Part shown: positions 23,301-37,200 of the stretch, in pieces
Position numbering within the stretch: the stretch's first letter is position 1
How the letters are laid out: each line of letters starts with the position of its first letter
Source of the DNA: Mesotaenium endlicherianum
Lineage: Eukaryota > Streptophyta > Zygnematophyceae > Zygnematales > Mesotaeniaceae
Length of the DNA: 49,421 nucleotides
NCBI GenBank assembly: GCA_009602735.1
Contig: WELA01012227.1
Location: 419,002-468,422, forward strand
Direction: 5' to 3'
Translations under genes and position numbers: made by a program
The notes under the pieces: model-generated
Databases searched by the model: none
The model's input: only the letters and a program-made list of their open reading frames with translations
What the model was told of the DNA's origin: nothing

Positions 23301-26275
23301 CAGGTGTGCAGCCAGCACATCAGAACCTCCTTGGCTCCTGCAGAAAACATCAGCCACGAGATTCTCCGCCCCCCCTCCTCGTCCTCCTCCTCTCCCTTCT
23401 CCTCCTCTTTCTTCACGCACACGTCTTGCCCCTCCTGGCCACTCAGATGCGGGCCCCGTATGCCGGGAGAGGTGCAGCTGCCACTTGGCGGCCCCGCCAG
23501 GGCGCCACCTTGGGATGCAAGGGGGCTGGGGCGGGACGCAGGGGCCAGACAGATGGCGCGAATGGCAGAGCCGCCCACGTGGTCCCCTAGGAGCCGGCTG
23601 GAGTGCAGGCGTTGCACCCGGGCTGAGCTGTACCTGCTCAGGCGCACGCATGCGATCCACACGCGCGCCAGCAGAGACGGGCGGCAGTGAGCCCCGAAGG
23701 ACACGCGCTCATGCTGGCTGGAGACGAAGCAAGCCCTGAACCCCTTGTGACTAGCCAGCAGCTTCTAGTGCCCAAGGCATATTGGCGGTGGCACGCACGC
23801 GCACACGCACACGCACACGCACACGCACACGCACACGCACAGGGAAGTGCATAGCTACGCGCACAGCTACCAAGGCACGCGCGTGCACACGGACATAGAT
23901 ACACGCAACCCTGCTGGCAGCCGCCTGGCGCAGGCTGGCAGCAGCACAGGCTGCCGGAGTCTCGTCAGCAAGAGAACGAGAGGTGCGCCCCAACGCACTG
24001 CCTGCCCATGCCGGCAGAAGAGCTCAACACAGCCATCACTAGAGACTCTCAGCTGCTGGTGCGAGCCCCAAGCGCACCTCAAAGGGCTCGTGATCCAGTG
24101 GCACCGCAGCACATCAGAAACGCGGGCTCACGCGAATTGCAAAGGAAAGGGGCGCAGGCGGCCCGGCGGCAGCGGAGACCCACCGAGTGACTCGCAGCGC
24201 GCCGTCCTCCGCCCCCGTCGCCATCCATTCCTCCACTCCCTCCTCCTCCTCCTCCTCCTGCTCCTGCTGCTCCTGCTCCTGCTGCTGCTGCTGCTGCTCC
24301 TCATCCCGCCTCCCCTTCTCTCCCTCTCCTCCCTCCACCTCCACCTCCACCTCCTCCTTCTCCGAACTCCCTGCCGCTCGCTCCTCTCTTCTTTCCGCAT
24401 CTCGCGCACCCAGAGGGCCGCAGTTACCGGGAGCACTGCCGGCTGTCATTTTTACGAGGTCACTAGGTGGCACAACCCCAGAGCAGTCTCCAAATTGGTG
24501 AGCTGGCGTCCTCCAGGGGCCGCCACATGGCGGCCTGGGGATGAAGTGGGCCGTGTGAATCTCGCGGCCGTGGAAGTTGAGATGCAGAGAGCGCGAGGAC
24601 AGCCGGGCAGCGGGGTCTGAGCTGGCAGTCCCCTCCCTCCTCGCCAGCTGCTCCCTTGACTCGGGGCCACTCGCAGTTCCGGTCTCAACGCCTGCCAGGT
24701 GGCAGGCTGTGGAGGCCCAGCGGCGGTGCACGGTGATGGTGTGGTCCTGCAGCCGCGACACGATGGCCTCGAGAGAAAGGATGAGCGCGGGGTCGAGTGT
24801 CTCCCTTTAAATCAGCGAGCGCAAGGGCGCATCACAACGGGGAGCAAAGCAGCGGCACTGAGAGAGAGATGAGGGAGAGGCAGAGTGGCACGAGTGTGCG
24901 AGTGTGCGCGCAGTCGAGAATGCAGAGCCAGGCGCAACAAGGTGCTGCTCACTCTACAGTGACACCTGCACGCCACACCAACGCTCTCTTTGCAGTGACA
25001 GGTGCGACATGACGCTACACACTCTACATCATGCCACACGAATTACGTGAAGGGGGGGGGGGGAGAGAAGGGCGCACACCCGCACTCGCAATTTCGCCCT
25101 CCAGCACCAACATCAGCGCAGCTTAACTCGAATCCTCAAATTTGCCTTCAGCACTTTCCAAGACACAAGCAAACAAGAGGCCGGAGGGGGGCCTCCACAT
25201 GGAGGGACAACATGGAGGGTCCAGAACCCGCCACGTAGACTGCAGGTGTGGGGGGGTCCTGACATGCTGGGGGGCTGCAGCCTCCACAATTTCAGAGGAA
25301 AGTAAAAACCGTGCCTTGAGGAAGGCGAAGCAGTGCTGGGCGGCGGGGACGCCCCCCAGCAGGCAGGCGTGCGGCCGCCTCCATCCGCCACATGTTACCC
25401 GCATGATCTGCTAGTCTCCCCCCCCCACCCAACCCCCCCCGGCACCCCATGCACAGCGTGCTTAGTAAAGAAGACACATCCTGTGGCACTAGTGCTGTCC
25501 CATCCATTCATGTGGCACCACTGCCGTCCCATTCTGGGGCACCACTGATGTCCCCTCCTGTGGCACCACTGCCGTCCCATCCTGTGGCCCTACTGCTGTC
25601 TAAAACGCACCAGGCTCATTTGCTACTGCTGCTGAGCAATGGGTGCTTCTTTTGGTTGCAGTTTTTTTCGGCTGGAGTCAATGTTCGTTGCTTCAGTGGC
25701 CACCTTCCTTGACCACGTTAAGATGGAAGAGGGTTTTAGGACATCAAAAACAAGAGAAAAGAGTAGAGAATGGAGAGTAAGAGAAGAATGCCCCTGAACA
25801 AAAGCCACTCTCTTCTGACCACTTTTGTGGTGGAAGATATCATGACCCTCTGTAATTCCTATGAGAGAATGCCACAGGAATGCAAACAGTAAGAGGTGTG
25901 TGCGTGTGTTCAGGAATTAAGAAGAAGCATCGTGCCTGGGCCTGGCTGGTGAGGCTCCAGATGACAAAATCGGCGGCCGAGAATCCAACAGCAAGGCGCT
26001 CCTCCTCCTCTGCCTCCTCCGCCTCGCTGCCCGCCGCAGCGCTCCGCACCTCCAGACCCTCCACCACGCTGATGCCAGGTGTCCTCTCCACGGCGAGGCA
26101 CACAAGCGGCTTCGCCTTGAGCGGACCGTCCAGATGCTGAGGTGGCGTGTACTTGAAGGTGCAGATGCACCCGTCCCTGCCTGCCTGCAGAGAGCACCCG
26201 GCCCGGACAGTTACGGGATCAAGCAAGTCGCCTCTCAGAAAGAGTACGGATATCAAACTGCACCGGGATTTTCTT

Positions 26276-26322
<47 letters not shown>

Positions 26323-29300
26323 GCGCGCGCGCATACGCGCGCATACACGCGCGCACATCACTATGCACAAATACTAGAATATACATTTGTGTTCACACTC
26401 AGATCGATATGGCTGCAGTTAAGTTCGGGGACTGCTTCACGCAAAGAGGGGAGCAGAATCTACATCAACTTCCCAATGAGCAAACAAGAAATTAGTGCCA
26501 TCCTTCCAGGACATCAGAAGTGGCGGAGGCGTGCAAGCCGTTGGACGAGAGAGCTAAATTTTCCTTCATCCAACCGCCTGACCTGCAGATTCTGCCAGTG
26601 TTTGTTCTTGCAAGTGATATAAGAACAGAACACTGCTTATCAAAACATAAAATGGGAATCAATGGAATGGGCATAGCAATCATGAAAGTATATGTCAACT
26701 GCCCAACTCCCGTTATGCATGACACACGTATGCCTTCAAATTTCATCCACCACTATACCCAGGCAAGAGAGAGAGAGAGGGAGAGACAGAGAGAGAGGAG
26801 GGAGGGGGGGGGGGGGGAGGGAGCTAACCGACGTGATGTCGACGCCGGGCCCGCCCGGCGCAGCGCGGCACGACACCTGGGCCGCCGCCGCAATACCGTG
26901 CGCCCCCTTCACAAGCGCTGCCACCTGGCACTCTTCGGGGGCCTCCGTGCGCCAGCGCACCGTTTGCGAAGAATCCGAATGAGGGGGAAGAGCAGCAGCA
27001 GCAGCAGCGCCTCCGTCGCCTTCTGGATGGCTGCCGGAGAGGGGGGGGCAGTGGAAGGCCAGCAGATTGCCCCTCTGGTCCCCGCACACGAGCAACTGCG
27101 CACGGGCGTTCCACGAGCCCCGAGTCATCAAATGGAGGAGGGGCACGCACACGCTGGCCCAGAGACGCCCTGGTGGCGGTTGCCTCCTTGGAGAGAATAG
27201 TGGCCTGGCTTCAGAACAGGGTCCCTCGTCACACAGGGCTCATGTTTTGGGGACTAGGGGGTCTTGAGAACTTAGCCTTTGGGCTGAGGGCACGACCCCC
27301 CAGAGGCTGGGGCCGGGTTCGGGTTTCAGTTTCAGGAGGCATGCCTATGTTCAACAAGTTGCAAGTTGCACCCCGTGCGGAAATTCGACGTGTGCGGTGC
27401 ATTTGCGCCAGCAAGCTGTTTGCAGAAGTTGGGATTAGGGTTAGGCTAGGCGTACCGTTAGGGTTAGGGTGTGGGTTAGGGCTAGGGTTGGGATGAGAGT
27501 CACATACAGCAAGCTACCGGAAAAAAAAAACCAAGCAGTTTCACACAGTATGAAAGGGGTGCACGGAACTCCAGCCCCGAGTGTGTGACAGCTGGCGGAG
27601 TGGGAGGAGCACGGGGCAGCCAGCACAGCACCTGCCTTTGGAGGCACATGTCCACGCACACGATGCGCGCCCTGACGGGCGACTGGAAGCTTGCCACCTG
27701 GCCTGCCGTGAGTGCGGGACACCTGTCGCCCCCTGGAGGGAATGGCGAGGAGCTAGCGTGTGGAGCAGGGGGAGGCAGAAGCCACCAGAGAACGGTGCCT
27801 GTCGGGTCCGTTGTGAAGACGTGCCTGCGCCCTCGGAAAAGATGGAGAAGAAGAAGAAGAAAGAATAAGTCAGTGAAAAGAAATGCTGCCCTGGAAGCTG
27901 AGCGTCATCCTGATGCTAGCATGTGTGTTCATTTGATCAAAGGAAAGGGTAAGTATACACGCACAGGCTTGATGAAAATTATGTCCTACACGTACACGTG
28001 TGTCCATGTGCGTGTGTGCGCGCGTGCGTGCTTACACTTACACACGCCTATGCAAACACGGCGTGCATGTGTGCGTGCGCGTGTGCGCATGTGAAATGCT
28101 CAAGTGTGTTTCTGCACAGACAAAAGTAAACGCGAGCACGCACACACGCACTCACACACACACTCCCAAACACACCTACATGCACGCAGAGACACACACA
28201 CATGCACGCAAACACACGCAATACAAGCGCAGGCACATGACAATTTCCATGTCGTATTTCGTATGCGCGCGTATGTGCGCGCTCGCCAAGTGAGGACCCG
28301 GATTGGCGTCTCCACACAGAGCTCCGGGTCCGAAAAATTCAGCATGTGGGGCGAGGGCCACCTTGTACCCACGCCTTGCAGGGTGCGCGTGCAAACGATG
28401 CCCAGGATCGGAAAAAGTGGGGTTCCGGGCAGGGGGTTTGGTGGAGCAGCGAAGTACAGCTGGCACACAAAGAGTGCAACCATACGCCTCTGTGTGGCAG
28501 GCAGGGGGCATCATCAAACGCAAGATAGACATTTGATGATGTTTATCTCGCATAGATATCACTACAAAGTTGCGCGGGGTTAAGAATGCCCAGACCCTCG
28601 AAGCAAGTGCTGTCAGTTCAAAGAGTCAAAGCAACTGTGCAGCCGAGAACGACGCCCACAGCCGCAAGCGCAGACTCAAACCTCTTGACTCCGACCAGGC
28701 TGTTGCAGCAGCCTGCCTGCCCGCCCCCCGCAGGGGAGCAAGCTCAAGGACGCGAGCTGGGCTGCAGGGTTGACTTTGCTGAGCGCTACCGTCTCCAACC
28801 TAGCCTGGACCTGACGAAACTCCCAGCCGAAATTGGACCACTCCACCACCAGTCCATAAGTCACAAACTCCCCAGCACAGACCGCCCCTTCAGTCCTAGG
28901 AAGAACCTCAAACGCCCTGAGAACCTCAAAAGCCTTCAAACCCGAAACCCTACCGTAAGCCTTTACCGCCAAACCCCAGCTCACATTCCTTCAGTTTTAC
29001 ATTCACCACCAAAGCGTCAATTCAGAACCCTCAGACCCTCAGACGCTCAGGTTCAGCACGCGAGGCCTGCCGATGGGCACATGCGCGCGCACGCACGCAC
29101 CTGGAGCCGAGGCTGCGGCAGAGGAAGGTGCCGAGAAGCCGCCTCTCTCCCTGGGCCTCCCACCGGCCCCACCACACGCTTCTCCACGCCGGGGCCATCT
29201 GCTCCCTGCCTTTGCCTGCAGGTGGAGACAATTTGATGCTGCTGCCCTCACCCCCGTTGACGCTTCCGCAGCCGCCGTCGCTCCCGCCAGCCTTTGAGAA

Positions 29301-32300
29301 AGCCTCGGCAGGCGCCATGTGGAGTATCGTGGCGAACCCCATGCCATCGCCATACACCACCGTGTGCTCCCCGTGAGGAGCCGTCAAATCCCCCCCTCCC
29401 GACGCCTCGGCCGCCCCCCTGCCGGTGCCCTTAGACATTGCAAACTCATCCTCACCACCATTCTTATTTACGTCTTCTCCGCATCGCAGGATGTCCATAC
29501 ACACGATGGGCCCCCTGGGCGGGCTCTCCCCCGCCCGCCCGCCTTCTCCGGGAGTGACACACGTCCAGCTCTCACCCGGCGTGCCGCCAGGTGTTGCCAG
29601 GTGGACCCTGTGGAGGAGGCCCTGATTGGTGGCCACGTAGAGGAGCGTGGGCCCCGCCAGCGCCATGCAGCGCACGTACTCGCTCTTGCTGCAAGCTCTC
29701 TCCCCCCCACCCACTCAAATAGAGAAGAAGTAGAAAAACACCACCACCCACAGATTGCGCAGGCCAATGAGAGGAGCAATCATCGTCGCCTGGCCCGTAC
29801 GTTGACTCGCACACTTGCACACATTTCATGAAGGGCACGTGCACTGCCCTATCCTAGCCTTCTTGACGGGCACCTCGAGCAAGCGTCCCCCGGCTAGCCG
29901 TGGGCCGTGCCATGCATCCCCGCAGCGTCGCATACAGCTGGCCACGTAGGCATAGAGGGAGACGTGGACATGGGCGGAGATCACACACACGTGTGAGTGC
30001 GTATGAGGGGTGCAAGCACTATGCCCGGAAGGATAATGTGCAAGTTTGCAGATTCGTGGTTTGGCGAGACTTATCTACGCACCCAATCGGGCTTTGCAGC
30101 AGCCACTGCTGGTTCCGCCCTGAGTCAGCTTCTCTACCACCAGACACGTGCTTGTAAAGCATACATCGTGACCTTGCCACATAAGCAAGGATCAAGTTAT
30201 AGCATCCCACGTTCGCTGGCCTTCGCTCAGTTCCAGGCCCTGTACAGGTCATAAGAAGCCACCTGCCTTATCCTGAAGAGAGCAGAAATGTCGCAGGTTA
30301 TCAATGGTCAAGTGGAAGGGAGACTAAAAGGAGGTGGGGAAAGGTGGCAAGGACGGGCGGGATTAGAGTGAGATGAGAGCGGGGGTGGGGGCAGACCTGT
30401 CAGTAGACGAGCCACTGCCACCAGAGCTCTTCATTTCTCCGCTCTTTGCCACCTGCCGGTTGCCTGGCATTGGCGCCACATCATCACCGCCCGGCGCCGC
30501 AGGAAGTGCGCCCTCTTCCCCAGCCCTTCCTTCTATCACACCACGTGGCTCGTGCTGCCGCCTGTCGCCGCCACCGCGGCGGCCCTCCTTGTGCGCCTCG
30601 TCGTGCTGCCCTCCCCCCTCCTCCAGCTGGAGAGACTGAGACGGGCTCTCCTGGGCCGGCCGTCGATCCTGCCGCATCTTCTCTGGGGCAGTTGTCGTCG
30701 TCGCCGTCGACACCGCCGCTGCCGGTGTCGCAGCCGCTGGTGGCGTGGCCCGTGCCGCCGCCGCCGCCGCGCTCGCCTTCGCAAGGGCGTCGAGCATCGG
30801 CCCGCGCGCGTCGATCCGCACGATGACAGCTGTCGCGTCCTCATCGTCAGCCGCTGCCGCTGCTGCTGCGGCTCCGGCGGCAGACGCCGCAAGACCTTCT
30901 GCAGGTCTATCACAGCTTCCACTTTGACGTCCTTCGCCTGGCTGACACCTGACTTGTGGTCCTTGTCCCTCCCCCACTCCCTGGTGGGGCGACCTCTTGC
31001 CCAGGTGGCGTGCGAGGGGGTGGAATTTGATGGATGAGTCGGCGCCAGCTGTCACGACGACGCTTTCCCCAGGGAGGTACAGGCACCTCCAGATCCCCCG
31101 ACCCCTGCGCATGACCAAGCACTCCACCTCAGCAGAAGTAAGGGAGAGAAATGAGACCAACTCATACATTCGATAGCAATTTCACTTATTCCGACTTACG
31201 CTTGCAAGGTGTCTGGAGGCAATTTGAGATCACTCGTTTCACGTCGGCAGGCAAAGTATCGAACCCTGAGGTGGCACAGAGGTCCTAGAGGTGGTCGTTG
31301 ATATTAGGTCTACACAGCAAGCAGAGAAAAAGTATGTCTGTTTGGAATTTCAGAGTGAGGCAAGGCGGGTGAGGAGCATGAGCTTGAGCGTGTGTCTGAA
31401 ACAGTAGAGAGAAAAACCCGACAGCTCGCATGCTGACACGCTCACTTCAGTTCTCATCTACTTTTACTTTCAACAACGTGGCTCGTGCATGGGAGGATTT
31501 CACATATCAAAATGCTCGAATTTCATCACTTCCTCACCCGGTCACTCGCGCAATTAATCTCATTTGTTCCACTATTTGCATGGCTCCACTATCTTGAGCT
31601 CTTGAGCGTTGAGCAGCGCTACTCGCAACTCGCTCCTCGCAAGAACTCTCAAGAGAACAGAGAAAAAGGCATTGCCCAAATCAAGCGGCGAGGCTTCTAC
31701 GTGACTAAGCATCAGGCCAAAATAAATCAGCATCACAAAGTCGAGGGGCAAAGAGGCGTGCTTGCAACACACAAGCAACCGAACGTACCGGTGGCCCTTC
31801 AGAATCGTCAGGTGGCGCCCGTCTGCGGCCCACACCCGGCACGTGCAGTCCTCGCTGGCAGTCACAATCACCTGTGCCGCCCCCGCCCATGCCCCCCCCG
31901 AGCGTCCCCACGAGCCAGCAGAGTGACGACGCTTGTGAGCTGCCAGCTGGCAGTCTCTCTGGCGAGTGCTGGAGCTTGTGGTGCAGGTGCAGGCTTCACC
32001 TTCAGGTTGAAATTCCATTATCCAAAAATTTCCAATCTCAAGTCTGTGAGAGAATTTTCTTCTCTTACAGAGTACTCACTCTTGCAAGGTACCTGTCTGC
32101 ACTTGCGCAACAATACACGTACCCACACATGCCCACATGCAATACACATACAATATACATACATATGTCCAAATCTCTCTCTCATGATCACGCGGATATA
32201 GAATACCTGGGGATGCTTGACAAAAAAGCCCGACCTTACCCCAGATATGAATCCAAAGGGACTAACAACTGTGTACGGACGTCACTTCAGGCTGACACGC

Positions 32301-34206
32301 AACAGTCAAGTCAGTATCTGCTGGGCCCAGAGGGAGATCGGTGTTTTGAGTTATACTAATAGATTGTTACTATATATCAAATAGGCCTTCATCACAATGT
32401 AACAGAAGGGATGATATATGTACTTGATCGTCAACGTAGGAGTCCCAGAGGCGAGCGCTGTGCCCAAACAGCACCGGGCCCGCCACTACTGCGGCCGCCG
32501 CGGCAGCACCCCCATGGGCACCTGGCGCCACCGGAGAATTGCCAGGTGGCGCGTCCCGAAGCTCCCATACGCGTGCGCTGCAGGGGAAATAAAGGGCAGT
32601 GAGAGTGAGGAGGGGGGGGAGGGCGAGGCGCTTTTTGGATACGCCGGAGAGTTGGCTTGATCGGCAAATGCAGGCCTGTAATCTACCCCTCCTCCTTCTG
32701 CGCCAGGAACCAGCACTCCGCCACTGCCAATTCCCCCACCTTCTACTTCTACTCCTTCTTTCCCTACAGCCCCCTGAACCCCTGCCCCTGCAACAGGAGC
32801 TCCCACGGGAGGCAGGACGTTGCCGACGGGAGGAATGCTACGTATGAAGAACAGCTTGCTGTCCTCATAGAGCGCGAGAGCATCACCACTAAGGTAATTT
32901 GGAAGCATCAAGAAGAGATTGCCGCGTGTGACTCGCTCATTGCGCGCTCGAGCACGGCAAACAAAGCCTCCAAGCGGGAGAGTGCAGACACGTCGCTATA
33001 TGCAGATGGAAATATACAGATAGGCAAATATAATTCAGATGCTCTGGCTTTAGGCTTGTGGGCGCTGCCAGGGTGCCGGTCTTAATAATCTACTGCAATG
33101 ATGCATGCAGGCAGCTCCACCTATTCACGTATAACTCCAAATATTAGCTTTTGGAATTACTGCATCTGTCGATATTTTGCTGTTCCCCGTCTTACTTGCC
33201 TTAGACTGACTGATAATACTACCACAGCTTGCAGCATGCGGTCGAATTTCCAAGACAAGCGCTCCATCCACAGGGAACGCAACTTAGGTCAAGCCAGCAG
33301 AGGGGGAGATGACACCTGTATCGGGGGTCCGAGGAGGAACGGAGAAGGAGAAAGAACGGGTGGGCAAGGAGGTACGTAGGAGCGGAGGAGAGAAGGAACA
33401 CACGGCGAGGGGGAGGCTGAGAGAGAATGCAGACGCGCGCGCACCTGCGGTCGTCGGAAACGGACACCAAGCGAGTGCCAGCTGTCGACCATGTGAGGCG
33501 GTGGATGGAGCCCTCGTGCCCCTGCAGCCTGTGCTGCACGGGCGCCACCTGGCAAAGCCCTGCATCCCCCTCAGCAAGCAGGGCGGGCCCTGCGGCGTCC
33601 GCGATTGCGCCACCCCCTCCACCTGGCATTGGCGGGAAGGCTGACGTGGCGCCCTTCGGCTGACGTGGCCAGCCTGCCTGGATGTCATCCCCCCCGTCTG
33701 TAGCAACGCTCCAGACAAGCACCTGCACCCAGCCCCCCTCACATGTGCACACTCAGAAACGAACACAAGCTAAGACACACCCACACACACACACGTCACA
33801 CGTGCACTGAGACGCGCACAGACAGGCAGACCAGCCCAACCGTCCACCCACCCGCCCGCCCGCCTGCCCCCCCACACGCGCGTTGGACATCAAGCCCCGG
33901 CACGCACACAGCACACGCGCCCACTAATGTTTGCGTGCGTGCTTAGATGTCCCGTGCGAGCTGTAAGCAGCGGGCTCCTTCCGCTCGTCCCTTTCAAGCG
34001 GACCTTCCCTTCCAAGTTCCCGACACCTCGTCATCGCCAACCTTACATTGTAAGTGAGGTTGTGATATTACCAAGCCAAATCGACCAAGGCCCCTAACCT
34101 AAAGCCCCCTCCACACTCTCTTGGGAGGCGCAGCATCTGCGCGGCTCTCTCCTCCGCTCGCGTTTTTTTGCGCCGGTGCGCGAGGACCAGCCGAGCTGCG
34201 GAAAGC

Positions 34207-34239
<33 letters not shown>

Positions 34240-37200
34240 CGTGTCAGGGCCGAGGAGGGGCGCCAGGTGGCAGCACCTGGTTGAAGATGGTGCCGGCCGC
34301 GACGCGCAGGGAGGAGAGGGAGGGGCCCCAGAGGCGCATGGAGTACAGCAGGCAGCTCTCTGCGCACCACCACGCGCCGCCACGTGTGCGGAAAGAATCC
34401 ACAACCAATCTCCCCGAACGTCAGACTCGAGGGGCATGCATGTCGGACCTCTCAACTGCTTCTCTCAAGAGTCGGTCGGAGAAGGAGCAGATGCAAAGGA
34501 GAAGCAGAATTGCGCACCGCACCAAAGAGGAGCGCAGACATGCACGCGGGCTACGTCGCCTGCGGGGTTTCCCTGGCCCCGGGGGGACAGAGGCCAGATG
34601 CAGAGCTTGGGATGTCTCTCGTCTCTCTCTCTCTCTCTCTGTGCAGTCAGCTGTCGCTGCCACATGTCGCAGAGCCTGCCAGAGGGGTTTGAGGCCTCAT
34701 GTCCAGGACTGGGTTTCCATTCCATGTATTACATAGCACGCAATTAGAACTGTCTTTCACTTCCCAGTATTGATGTTGAAGTAAGCATACGTGCACACAC
34801 ACATACACAAACACACGTGTGTGTGTGTGCGCGCGCACGCGCACGCGGGCACGTGTCTTTGTAAACTTTTCAGGTGGGGACACATACACAGAGGCTGATG
34901 TATGTGAAAATACACACCTTGTGGTGTAAGGTCTGTGGAGAGCGGGAGAGCATCTGGAGGTTTACTTGCCAGAGCACGACACCTGGAGCAGCGTGACAGG
35001 CTGCCTCCAGCTGATGATCCTCACGCTGTTGTCGCTCAGTCCCACCGCGAGCAACGACTGCCTGCCACCGCGCTGCCACTTGTCGCTGTCGTCCTGGCCA
35101 CTCACCCAGCAGCCAATGGAATAACACACACACACGCACACGCACAAGCACAAAGCGCACGCACATCTCTTTCTCAAGACGACATGGAAGGACGACAAAA
35201 ACAAGACGAGACGAGCCTTTGCGAAGACGACACGAGTTCCTACGACCCTCCTCCAGGATGGCAGTACCCTTAGCTCCACCAGCCCACGCAACGCCTCACC
35301 CCTAAACCCCAAATGGAGAACCTCCGCTGAACCCTCCAAATGCTTGAGGGTCTTGCACTCTCCGGACCAGAAAACTGCCGGCACATGCATATACTTTACC
35401 CCCCCCCNNNNNNNNNNNNNNNNNNNNNNNNNNNNNNNNNNNNNNNNNNNNNNNNNNNNNNNNNNNNNNNNNNNNNNNNNNNNNNNNNNNNNNNNNNNNC
35501 TCTCCCCCCCCCCCGGCCTGCAGCCCCCGGGGGCTCTTGCAGCGCGTGAGCGTCCGACGTCAAGACCATGACGATGCTTGCTCCAAAGAAAAGATTCGGG
35601 CCTGACTACATTGCAACCTATTAACTGCTGTGCTGACTTCATAGCCCAAGTGGCTATGCAAGCATGAAGGCAGCGAGCCCTCGCCCATAATCCTTAAGCC
35701 CTAATCCTGAACCCTGAGAGGCCGGGAACCCCGCAAGCAGAAAGCCCTCTGGTCTTGGAGCGGAGCAAATCAAATCACAGGCAGCCCGGGTCCCCTCCAG
35801 CCAGCTGGGAGTGCCAGCACGCACGAGCCCAATAATTTCAAACCCTAGCCCTACCCTATTACAACCCCACAAGAGACACACTCAAAACCCTGGCGCTCCA
35901 ACGAGAGACACGGGCTGCGGAGCTTTTCCTCACCAGCACCGTGCCACAGAGCAGCGCCAGCCCTCGAATGCTCTCAGAGAGCCATCCCCTGCACTAGTTC
36001 ACCCGTTCGCTCATCCGAAGCGCGGCCACAGTCCAGCTCATACCTGCAGACCCCTCTGTCTCTCCTCTGAGTGGGAGCTTGCCATGCGAACACCTGGCAG
36101 GCAGGCAGGCAGGCAGGCAGGCATGCAGGAGATTGACGGGACACAGCAGAATGCATCTCCCTTGTCGATGCATTAGCCCCTTGAGCCCGATGGCTACGCA
36201 CAACCGAGAACTCCCCCCTCTCACTTCCCTTCCCCTCTTACACCCTCAAGCCTATGCTTCCCCTCTTAACACCGAACGTCTTTGCCTCCCCTCTAAAACC
36301 TTCAGCAAGCGCTTCCTCCCACCACACCCTGGGGCCTACGTGTCCCCTCTCAAAACCTCAAAGCCACCGCACTTCCCCTCGTGAACCCTAGGGCCCACCT
36401 GGCGCTCCCCCTTTTGAAGCCCCTGCTCCCACGCTCCTCACGCTTCCCTCAGAAAGCCCTTAAGCCGACGCTTTCCTGCTCAAATTCTCAGGCCGCGCCC
36501 TTTCAGTGGCTCGCCTTCAGCCCAAGGCCCAAAGCCTAAGCCCGAAGCTCCGCCAGTCATCCGCCACTGAAGACTCTCACACCAGGCGGGGGGGGTTGCG
36601 TCAGATCGAGTTTTCCTGACGGTGACAAGTGTGCGCTCGGCGAGCAGAGGCTGACCTCCAAGAACGCAATATCCAGCACCCACTGGGCGAACCGGGGGAG
36701 GGCCTGTAGGACGCTGACACTTGTCCGGAAGCCGGTACCGGCACCGGCAGCGCTGCCTCCCTGCTCCCTCCCCCTGCTCAGCCCCAGCACCTTCACCCTC
36801 CTCTCGCCGTGCACCCCCACTACCACGACCTCCTCCTCCTCCTTCTGCTGCTGCTGCTGCTGCTGGCTTCCTGACAGCCCAGAGCCAGACACCCCTCCCT
36901 GCAGTGTGAACGGATCTGCCCCTGTACCCCGCTCCAAGTTTGCGGGCAGGGCAGGTTCGACTTCCTCCGCCTCGTCTTCTCTTGGAACTGGGAGCCCCTC
37001 CTCTCCGCCTGCTGCGCCTGCTCCTCCGCTCTCGTGGAAGGGGGAGCCATAGCCGGGGGGGGGCTCGTGCGGGCAGATGATGCCGTGGATGCGCACTCCG
37101 TCGAAGACGTGCAGCGAGCGCTGCAGGGCCCCTGAGAGGACGTCGAACAGGAGGAGCTGCGCCCCGATCCCTGGGGAAGGAGGCGAAGTGGGGACATCGA

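Noticed and set aside
23789..23841. Regular short repeats considered as CRISPR
   Set aside because: Contiguous CACACG microsatellite without spacers, in a nuclear intron.
24128..24436. Arg/Ser-rich minus-strand frame
   Set aside because: Alternative frame of WDR6 exon 14, whose true frame carries WMATGAEDGALRVTR.
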